From NCBI GenBank assembly GCA_964432995.1, contig CAYSPU010000021.1, forward strand, positions 1-35,431: a stretch of DNA of 35,431 nt, in the 5' to 3' direction. The notes beneath the pieces are model-generated. The model did not search any database and was not told the origin of the DNA. It saw only the letters and a program-made list of their open reading frames with translations. Both the position numbers and the translations under genes were made by a program. The stretch is from CAYSPU01 sp964432995. Lineage in GTDB: Bacteria; Verrucomicrobiota; Verrucomicrobiia; Limisphaerales; JAHDYP01. Numbering within the stretch: position 1 is the stretch's first letter; the number at the start of each line of letters is the position of its first letter. Below, piece by piece: positions 1 to 6,265 of the stretch.

Positions 1-413
1 ATGAGCCATCGGCTCAGCGCCTGGTGCCGGTCGAGGCGCAGCGTGACTTCCACGCGCAGGTCGGGCGCGTCGGGCAATTGGAATCCGCTCCACGTCAAAC
101 GCAGTCCCGGCTCCCCATCGCGCAATTGACTTACGGCGCAACTCCGGGCGTCCATTGGCGAGAGAATGGCGCCGGGGGGATCGGCGAACTCGAGTCGCCA
201 AACGCCCGCGCCCGCGCCCGTGGCATCGGCGAAGTTCTGCTGCGCAGCGCGGTCGGCGAACTCGACGATCCGGCCGTTGGCGCGGTCGACACCGATCTCG
301 AGCGCTCGATTGCGGATACGGACGACGTCCGCTGAGACGTCGGCCGCCGATAGCAGAGCGGCGAAGTGCAGAGCGGCCGACAACGCCACATCAAGACGAC
401 AGCGCGAGTGCAT
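1..413 (-). CDS. Secreted protein, N-terminal fragment (probable beta-sandwich, glycoside-hydrolase-like)
   Basis: The minus strand is open from an ATG at 413 to the window edge, giving 137 complete codons without a stop; the C-terminal part lies outside. Residues 1-27 look like a signal peptide: a short basic start, a hydrophobic stretch (ALSAALHFAALLSAADVSA) and small residues before the mature part. Residues 28-137 (VVRIRNRALEIGV, NGRIVEF, GVWRLEF, LRVEVTLRLDR) have the alternating beta-strand pattern found at the start of many secreted glycoside hydrolases with a galactose-mutarotase-like N-terminal sandwich. It resembles the N-terminus of the alpha-galactosidase at 6266-8704 in this respect (a line like LENDHLRLAFDLQTGRV). 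It lies 160 bases downstream of the propeller-esterase gene in the same direction, so co-transcription is possible. No catalytic residues are in view and the family is not assigned. Confidence 0.72.
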   Translation of the reverse strand, partial: MHSRCRLDVALSAALHFAALLSAADVSADVVRIRNRALEIGVDRANGRIVEFADRAAQQNFADATGAGAGVWRLEFADPPGAILSPMDARSCAVSQLRDGEPGLRLTWSGFQLPDAPDLRVEVTLRLDRHQALSRWL

Positions 414-573
414 GGGCGGGCCTCACCAGGTCGAACGGTGTTGGTGCTGGAGTTCGCACGCGGTGCGCTCTTGTAGCTTGGAGGGGACGGAAAGCCAAGC
501 ATGGAGAGCCCTCCTGGAGAACTCTCTCTTCCCCGGAGGATGGAAAAACTCGGTATCCCCGGGGTGGTCCGGA

Positions 574-2553
574 TCAGGGTTCAACGTTGTTCACGAATTC
601 GGCCAGCGGGCATCCCTGGAGGCCGCGGATTCCTTCGATCACCGCGCGTGCGTTCGCTTGCGCGCCGGCCAGCGTGGTATGGGTGTGGTCTGCCGACGTG
701 AAGTACTCCTCGCGCACTCCCGGTTCCCCGCGCTGCTCGTAATGGCGCGCGGCCAGTTCGTTGAGGTCGACAAACGCCGCTCCCGCGGCCGTGGCCGTCT
801 GCGCCGCCCAACCGCCATAGTCCTGGTCGGCGCGCAGGACCTTCCCCTCGCTCCACAGGTTGCGCGGCACCGGCGAGAGCACAATGGGAGTCGCGCCCCG
901 TTGTTGGGCGTCGTCGATGTACTTTCTCAGGTACCAGCCGTAGGTGTGGACTGTCTCGACCTTGGAAGTCGTCCGGTTGGTGATCCTCTGGCTCTCCGGT
1001 CCGACTCCTTTCAACGAGGCGCGGGCGCGGCCTTCGTCCAGCGGGCCGCCGTCGTTATGGCCGAACTGCAACAGGACGAAGTCGCCCGGCTCCAGTTCCG
1101 CCAGCACTTCCGCCCAGAGGCCTTCGGTCAGGAAGGTGCGGCTGCTGCGACCGCCGCGGGCGCAATTGGCCACACGGATCTTCGACGCATCGAAGTGCTG
1201 CTCGAGCACCTGGCCCCAGCCGTAGAGACCGCCGTCGCCGCGCCCTTGGCCGTTCTTCACCGTGGAATCTCCGATTAGGAAAAGGGTCGTCCGACGCGGC
1301 ACCCGCTCGTTGCGCCAGTAATCGGCGTGGTAGCTGGCGCCGTCTTTGTTCCAGATCTTGCTGACCAGGTCCGGGTCGCCGTCGCCGTCCACGTCGCCTG
1401 CGGCGGCATCGTGCCAGCCCGGATTGTCTTCGTGCAAGATACGGGGCGCAAATCCCGGAGGGCGGGCGCCGTCGTTCACCCAGAGGACGCCGCGTTCTTT
1501 CAGTCCCGGTGGTTTCATGGGCAACTTGCCGGACGACGTCATGTAGGTGTCCGGGTCCTCCTGTTCGCCGCCGAAGATGTCGAGGTCGCCGTCGCCATCG
1601 AAGTCGGCGACGGCCAGCGAGTGCCAGGAACCGGTGCCGGGGACGTTCGTGGCGGAGGTGGGCGGGTCCGGCAGTTGTTCGCGCGCCCAATCGCGCCCCT
1701 GCCCCAGGTTCCGCACCCAGTGGACGCGCCCATAGCCCGTGTCACAGTCGCTGTAAACGATGTCGCGGTGACCGTCGCCGTCCAGGTCCTCGACCCAACT
1801 GCGGATGCTGATTCCATAGGAAGCGTTGGGCACTCCAACGTGCGGCCAGGGGTGACGGGTCCAGGTGCCGCGTTCGGCACCCGGATTCTCGAACCACGTC
1901 CCCGCGATTACCAGGTCGAGATCGCCGTCACCGTCGAGGTCGCCGGCCCCGCGCGGGGTGAGTCCGCCGTGGTGCCCGACCTCGGCGGCCAAGGTGGTCT
2001 TCGCGAACTGCCGCGCGGTGTCGAACCAGGCCAGCGTGTCGCCATCGAACGTGACGACGTCCTGGCGCCCGTCACCGTTGACGTCGGCGCTCAGGATATC
2101 GTGGCCGCCGCCGTCGTAGCTCTGTCGTTCCCAGCGCGTCTCCGCGTTGGCGGCGGATTTGCCGGGGTTGCGGAACCAGACCCCACTGAACACCAGGTCA
2201 ATCCAGCCGTCTTGATCCACGTCGAGCGCGGCTGCGCCCAGTCCTTGTTTGACATCGGGGTCATCGCAGACGGTGTGTTGGATCCAGGTGGAGTCGGAGC
2301 GGCGTTCGTACCAATAGAAGCCCTGGGCTTCGCGGCGCGAAAGGGCGACGTCCAGGTCGCCGTCCCGGTCGAGATCGGCCAGCGGCAGGCCGGCGGTGCC
2401 CCAGTTGGCGCCGGGGAGCGGATCGCAGATGGTGAAGTGGGTCCAAGGGCCCGCGGGTGTCGGCGCGGCAGGAGTGGCGGTGGTCGACGCCAGGACGGCC
2501 CAGGCCAGCCACACGCAAGGATCGAAGAGGCGGTGCAACGGGGAAGGTGCCAT
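574..2553 (-). CDS. Secreted FG-GAP/VCBS propeller fused to a C-terminal SGNH (CE12-like) acetylesterase
   Basis: The gene encodes 659 residues. Residues 1-30 form a signal peptide (LFDPCVWLAWAVLA core). Residues about 55-405 hold seven calcium-binding FG-GAP/VCBS-type motifs of the DxDxDGDxD kind (near 59, 110, 156, 205, 256, 317 and 387), expected to fold as a beta-propeller. Residues about 423-659 are an SGNH hydrolase of the rhamnogalacturonan acetylesterase type: block I FLIGDST (Ser430), block II with Gly-Gly near 467, block III FGHND (498-501) and block V ADHTH (Asp622, His625). The catalytic set is complete, so deacetylation of pectic or another acetylated polysaccharide outside the cytoplasm is likely. 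The start at 2553 is the ATG directly before the signal peptide; the frame stays open upstream, but that part has no protein-like character. Fusion of the two modules in one chain is unusual. The substrate is inferred only. Confidence 0.92.
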   Translation of the reverse strand: MAPSPLHRLFDPCVWLAWAVLASTTATPAAPTPAGPWTHFTICDPLPGANWGTAGLPLADLDRDGDLDVALSRREAQGFYWYERRSDSTWIQHTVCDDPDVKQGLGAAALDVDQDGWIDLVFSGVWFRNPGKSAANAETRWERQSYDGGGHDILSADVNGDGRQDVVTFDGDTLAWFDTARQFAKTTLAAEVGHHGGLTPRGAGDLDGDGDLDLVIAGTWFENPGAERGTWTRHPWPHVGVPNASYGISIRSWVEDLDGDGHRDIVYSDCDTGYGRVHWVRNLGQGRDWAREQLPDPPTSATNVPGTGSWHSLAVADFDGDGDLDIFGGEQEDPDTYMTSSGKLPMKPPGLKERGVLWVNDGARPPGFAPRILHEDNPGWHDAAAGDVDGDGDPDLVSKIWNKDGASYHADYWRNERVPRRTTLFLIGDSTVKNGQGRGDGGLYGWGQVLEQHFDASKIRVANCARGGRSSRTFLTEGLWAEVLAELEPGDFVLLQFGHNDGGPLDEGRARASLKGVGPESQRITNRTTSKVETVHTYGWYLRKYIDDAQQRGATPIVLSPVPRNLWSEGKVLRADQDYGGWAAQTATAAGAAFVDLNELAARHYEQRGEPGVREEYFTSADHTHTTLAGAQANARAVIEGIRGLQGCPLAEFVNNVEP

Positions 2554-2633
2554 GGACTTGAGGATACGCGCCGGAGTCGGTTTGCCGACTCTTTTCGGTG
2601 ATCGGCGGTGGTAATACCCAGCCGTCCCCGACC

Positions 2634-2720
2634 GCGAACATCCAACGTCCAACATCGGACTTCGAACATTGAACGGAGGCAGCGATTCAACGTTCGGAGT
2701 TCGGAGTTCGACGTTCTGGA
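2634..2720. repeat. AACRTCC heptamer repeat with imperfect palindrome, copy I
   Basis: Tandem, slightly varied heptamers (AACATCC, AACGTCC, AACATCG, AACATTG) run up to 2673 and are followed after 12 bases by inverted versions (TTCAACGTTC at 2686-2695, then GGAGTTC units). GAACATTGAA (2664-2673) can pair with TTCAACGTTC with one mismatch. A second copy with the same plan lies at 34664-34730. It sits between the MFS gene and the propeller-esterase gene, both on the minus strand. Such arrays recur between genes in Verrucomicrobiota genomes as far as I know; their role is unknown. Confidence 0.8.
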
Positions 2721-2741
2721 AGTGCCCGAGGCGCTGCCCGG

Positions 2742-3998
2742 CTACCGGGGCATCCGGAGCATCAGCGAGCCGCCGGCGCCGAGAACGAGCGCGACTGCGG
2801 CGGCGGCGAGGAACGCCAAGGAAAACGACTTGGTGGTGTCGGCGATCCCTCCAGCCACCCAGGGACCCAGCACCTGGCCGACGCCGAAAACGATGGTCAT
2901 CAGACCCAGCGCTGCCGGGGCGAGGCGCGCTCCGAAGAGATCGCCGCAGAGGGCGGCCATGAGGGCGGGGATGCTCCAGGCCGTGAGCGCAAACAACGCT
3001 GCCGAACCGAGAACCAACGGCAACTCGCGGCTCGAGCCGATCATCAGAAACGAAAGCCCTTGCACGGCGAACACGCCCACGAGCGCCGCCCTTCGCCCCC
3101 AGCGATCGGAAAGACATCCCCACAGGAATCCGCTGACGCCGGAGACGAGCCCGATGGTGAACCAGACCAAACCGGCCTCCTCCTGGCTGAACCCCACTTC
3201 CCCCACCAGATAGCGGACCAGGAAAGTCGAGTAGATGATGTAGGAGAAGCCAAAGCCGAAGTAGACGGCCGCCAGGTGCCAGAGCAGGCGGGAGCGGTAG
3301 ACCTGCGACCACGCGAGCGCGGAGGTCCTCGGCGCCGCATCGGAAACGCGACGTTCGACATCGGATTCGCCCAGTGGTCGGAGGTTCATCTCTGCGGAGC
3401 GGTTGCGGAGAAAGAAGGCGCAGAGGATGGCGACACCGTAGGCCATGGCGCCGAGGACGTACCAACAGACGCGCCAACCGTCGGGTTCGAATCGATTGAG
3501 GAGAAACGGGACGAGCGGGCCGGTAACCATGAGTCCGACGCTCGACCCGGCCACCGCGATGCCGGAAGCCATGCCGCGCCGGCGGGCGCCATACCACGCC
3601 GCGACCAGGGTCACGGCGGGCACGTTGCCGCCGGCGCCGCCGACCCCGGCCAGGAAACGGCCGACCCGCGCCCCGTTGAACGTCGGCACCAGGCCGGTGA
3701 GCACCAGGCCCGTGCCCGTAACCAGCAGCGCGATGGTGATCACCACGCGGGGGCCGAAGCGCGTGGCCAGCACGCCGGCGGCGACAACGGTCAGCATGTA
3801 GCCGAGGAGGTTCCAGGACTGCAGTTCGCCGGTCTGGCGGTTGGTGAGGTGGATGCCCTCCTGCATCGCCGGCAGGATGCTGGTGTAACCGAACCGCGCC
3901 AGGCCCAACGAACCGAACACCGCCAACACGATCAGCGCGAGCACCACGACCCCGTAATGAACACGTGGCGATGGGCTGGGATGGTTCGGATCGGTCAT
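2742..3998 (-). CDS. MFS transporter, YbfB/YjiJ-like
   Basis: This 418-residue inner-membrane protein has the length and the pattern of twelve hydrophobic segments of the major facilitator superfamily. The first helix carries GLARFGYTSILPAMQ (residues 32-46), a signature of the YbfB/YjiJ-type MFS group. The loop between helices 2 and 3 has the basic ATRFGPR motif, and the equivalent loop in the second half reads DRWGRRAA, the classic MFS motif A. A soluble loop (about 205-230) separates the two six-helix halves. The substrate cannot be read from the sequence. The neighbours are extracellular carbohydrate enzymes on the same strand, so uptake or export of a sugar or aromatic acid is possible but unproven. 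The start at 3998 gives a short polar tail (MTDPNHPSPS) before helix 1; no strong ribosome binding site precedes it. Confidence 0.9.
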   Translation of the reverse strand: MTDPNHPSPSPRVHYGVVVLALIVLAVFGSLGLARFGYTSILPAMQEGIHLTNRQTGELQSWNLLGYMLTVVAAGVLATRFGPRVVITIALLVTGTGLVLTGLVPTFNGARVGRFLAGVGGAGGNVPAVTLVAAWYGARRRGMASGIAVAGSSVGLMVTGPLVPFLLNRFEPDGWRVCWYVLGAMAYGVAILCAFFLRNRSAEMNLRPLGESDVERRVSDAAPRTSALAWSQVYRSRLLWHLAAVYFGFGFSYIIYSTFLVRYLVGEVGFSQEEAGLVWFTIGLVSGVSGFLWGCLSDRWGRRAALVGVFAVQGLSFLMIGSSRELPLVLGSAALFALTAWSIPALMAALCGDLFGARLAPAALGLMTIVFGVGQVLGPWVAGGIADTTKSFSLAFLAAAAVALVLGAGGSLMLRMPR

Positions 3999-4706
3999 GC
4001 GTGGGGGGATTCGTTCCCCTTTTCATAAGCCGCGTGGCGCTGACTGGAAAGGTGATTCCGAGAGGGTCACTTGGACATAGGGAAGGCCGGCCTGGAGCGG
4101 ATGATCGCCTCACGCTGCGGCTTGGCGGCCACGCCTGGGCGGAAGGCTCTCCGGAGTCCACAACCGCGTCCGGCTGGTGTTGCCGCTGCCCAGCCCGATC
4201 CCGGAGCGCGACCCGTCTCGGATCGCAGCAGCCACAATGGGTGGGGACTATCGAAGGTTCGAAACTGTTTTCGGCTTGTGGTGCTGCTGCCCGCCGGGAC
4301 GGCGGGCGGTCCGCAGGCGAGCGGGCGTTCGAATGGGGCGGCACGGTCGAATGCCCGCCAGGTTGCGGACCGCGGCTCATCTCGAGCCGCAGCCAAGGAC
4401 GTATAGCTTCTGCTGCGGGTCAGAGGACCCGCGGTCCGAACCTGGCGGGTGCTCGATGACTCCGTGCCAGACGAACACCGAGGGTGGTTCCGAGTGCCGG
4501 GTCGGACGCGGCCCGGCCACGCCGATTTGGCCGTGAGCCTTCACAGATTGGCTGGTTCGCTTCGGCTGGTCCAAAGAGTGCAAGTGTGACTTGGTGTCGC
4601 TCCTCGTGCATCTTGGGAGGGTAGAACAGGGAGGCGGCATCGCCTTTGGGGCGCATGTCGGTGGCATCCTGGCGGGTTCGCTGGCCCCCACGAAAACTCA
4701 GATCCG
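3999..4706. other. 708-base intergenic region without a convincing gene
   Basis: It separates two minus-strand genes. Open frames exist on both strands, but they read as low-complexity Arg/Pro/Ala-rich protein without domains and overlap each other, as expected of GC-rich non-coding DNA. The middle (4201-4450) is a dispersed repeat element. I see nothing recognisable in 3999-4200 or 4451-4706. Confidence 0.6.
4201..4450. repeat. GC-rich modular dispersed repeat, copy 1, with long inverted repeat
   Basis: The element shares several blocks with copies at 16385-16570 and 35177-35374: GGAGCGCGAC (4203), ATCGAAGGTTC (4250-4260), CTGCTGCCCGCCGGGACG (4284-4301) and GCGGACCGCGG (4365-4375). The end is a large inverted repeat: 4354-4375 (starts CCCGCCAGGTTGCGG) pairs with 4429-4449 (ends CCTGGCGGG) with one unpaired base. 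Inside it, GCCGCAGC and GCTGCGGG also pair. It can form an extended hairpin. Copy 3 has the blocks in a different order, so the element is modular. Confidence 0.7.
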
Positions 4707-5999
4707 CTACTCCCCACCGATGCAGAAGAGGCTCCCGGCGGTGCGGATGAACAGGTGCTGACTCGAGATGGCAATCGAAGCCTGCGTCTTTTCGCCGAGC
4801 GGGTTCTTCGCCAGGACCTTGAACTCGGGACCGGCCGCGATGACCGTGGTCTCGCCTTCGTCGGACAAGAAGTAGATGCGGTCCTCGGCGCTCACCGGGG
4901 AGGCGGAGTGATTCCCGCCGATGCGCTCCTGCCAGACCACTTCGCCACTCTCGCCCTTCAGACACATCGCCACGCCGCCCTCAGTGATCGTATAGAGGTA
5001 CGGCTTGAGATAGAGGTAGGACGGGATGCGCGGCAGGCCTTTGCGTTGTTCCCAGGCCAGGTTTGTCTCACCCAGGTCGCCTTGCCCGCCGAGTCTGAAC
5101 GCCTTGATCGATTCACGCCCGCCCCATCCCGAGGCGGTGAACACCAGGCCGTCTCCCAAAACGATGGACGGCACGACCCCCTCGCCGATGTTCTTCGACG
5201 ACCAGATCCGTTCGCCGGTGCGGACGTCGAAGCCTTGCACCACATCTCCGGCGCCGCTGATCAACTGCACTCGACCATCCGGGGCGGTCCAGAGGTTGGG
5301 AACGACGTGGGCGATGCGCGACGGCCCCCGGCTGGCCTTCCAGCGCGGTTGGCCGGTGGTCGTATCCAGGGCAACGAGATACGCCTGGTCCCAGGGCGTA
5401 TGCCAGCCCGGACCCGTGTCCGGCGGCGGATGACTGCCGTCGCGCGCCATGATCAGCAACTTCTCCCAAAGGACCGGCGACGTGCCCAAGCCGTGTTCGC
5501 CATAGAAAGGAAAGGCGCGATTCGTCCAGGCCACCGTGCCAGTGAAATCGAGCGCGGCGAAGCTGCCATCACCGAACACGGCGTAGACGCGTTCGCCGTC
5601 GGTGCACGGGGTGGGAGTGGCGTAGCTGTTGCGCTCGTTGCGATGTCCCGGTTCTTGACGAAACGCTTCCTTCTCCCACAGGACCCGGCCGGTCGCCCGC
5701 TCGAGGGCGATCACGCGGCAACTCGCGCCGTCCTCGGTGGCCGTCGTGACGAAGACCCGTTCATTCCAGACGATGGGCGACGACCACGCTTCACCGAGGA
5801 TCGGTGTCTTCCAGGCGATGTTCTCGCTTGCCGTCCACTTCAGCGGCACGCCGGTTTCGGTGGAAAGCCCCTGCCGGGTGGGACCGCGGAAGCAGGGCCA
5901 GTTCTCCGCGAGGGCGGACGCGGTGGCAAACGCGAGGAGGATAGCGCCGACAAAGAGAGCCGGGGTGGGGAACATCCGCGGAGACGTGCGCCGGTGCAT
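4707..5999 (-). CDS. Secreted PQQ-like beta-propeller protein
   Basis: The gene encodes 430 residues. The signal peptide MHRRTSPRMFPTPALFVGAI followed by LLAFATASALA is cleaved probably before ENWPCFRGP; the NWPxFRGP opening is typical of the PQQ-binding-like (BamB-like) propeller proteins abundant in Planctomycetes and Verrucomicrobia. Repeated blades carry A-x-D/E-x-x-T/S-G-x-x-x-W tryptophan-docking motifs, for example VIALERATGRVLWEKE, LVALDTTTGQPRWKA, VQGFDVRTGERIWSS and MCLKGESGEVVWQE. No dehydrogenase active-site residues or haem site are visible, so this is more likely a structural or sugar/protein-binding propeller than an enzyme. The start at 5999 was preferred over the ATG at 5975 because only the longer form has a basic n-region. 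It stands alone between two repeat-bearing intergenic regions. The actual role is unknown. Confidence 0.9.
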   Translation of the reverse strand: MHRRTSPRMFPTPALFVGAILLAFATASALAENWPCFRGPTRQGLSTETGVPLKWTASENIAWKTPILGEAWSSPIVWNERVFVTTATEDGASCRVIALERATGRVLWEKEAFRQEPGHRNERNSYATPTPCTDGERVYAVFGDGSFAALDFTGTVAWTNRAFPFYGEHGLGTSPVLWEKLLIMARDGSHPPPDTGPGWHTPWDQAYLVALDTTTGQPRWKASRGPSRIAHVVPNLWTAPDGRVQLISGAGDVVQGFDVRTGERIWSSKNIGEGVVPSIVLGDGLVFTASGWGGRESIKAFRLGGQGDLGETNLAWEQRKGLPRIPSYLYLKPYLYTITEGGVAMCLKGESGEVVWQERIGGNHSASPVSAEDRIYFLSDEGETTVIAAGPEFKVLAKNPLGEKTQASIAISSQHLFIRTAGSLFCIGGE

Positions 6000-6055
6000 C
6001 CCGCGTTGCGGAACCGCAACCGGGTGGGCGCGGCGCGGCGCCGCAACCGGTTGAT

Positions 6056-6137
6056 GGTGGGGCGACCTCTCCGAAGGCGCCGAAGGAGCAGTCAGCGAAG
6101 CACGTGTTCCCGGCGCGCTCGGAGAGCGCGCCCTACC
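6056..6137. repeat. Inverted pair of a 27-bp dispersed repeat
   Basis: A 27-base unit GGTGGGGCGACCTCTCCGAA plus GGCGCCG occurs at 6056-6082 on the plus strand. A second version (GGTAGGGCGCGCTCTCCGAG plus CGCGCCG) occurs on the minus strand at 6111-6137, 28 bases away, so the two face each other and can form a hairpin. A third version is at 34794-34820. The pair lies in the leader region of the PQQ-like propeller gene (minus strand, start 5999), so it would be inside or near that gene's transcript start. Confidence 0.72.
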
Positions 6138-6265
6138 GTCTACACTTCTGGCGGATGGCAGGGGGAGCCTGCGCCTGCGGGTGCGCCCCGGATACAGTTG
6201 GTGTGTGAGCCAATTGGGCGCTCTCCCTTGACAGACGGGCGAGGGCCGAATTAAGGGGGTGAGTT

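Noticed and set aside
2634..2720. Possible CRISPR array because of short regular repeats
   Set aside because: Units are 7 bases, directly abutting and degenerate, with inverted copies; there are no unique spacers and no cas genes.
2554..4380. Upstream in-frame extension of the propeller-esterase across the MFS gene
   Set aside because: The extension overlaps the MFS gene in another frame, consists of Arg/Pro-rich shadow sequence, and would hide a clear signal peptide that begins at 2553.
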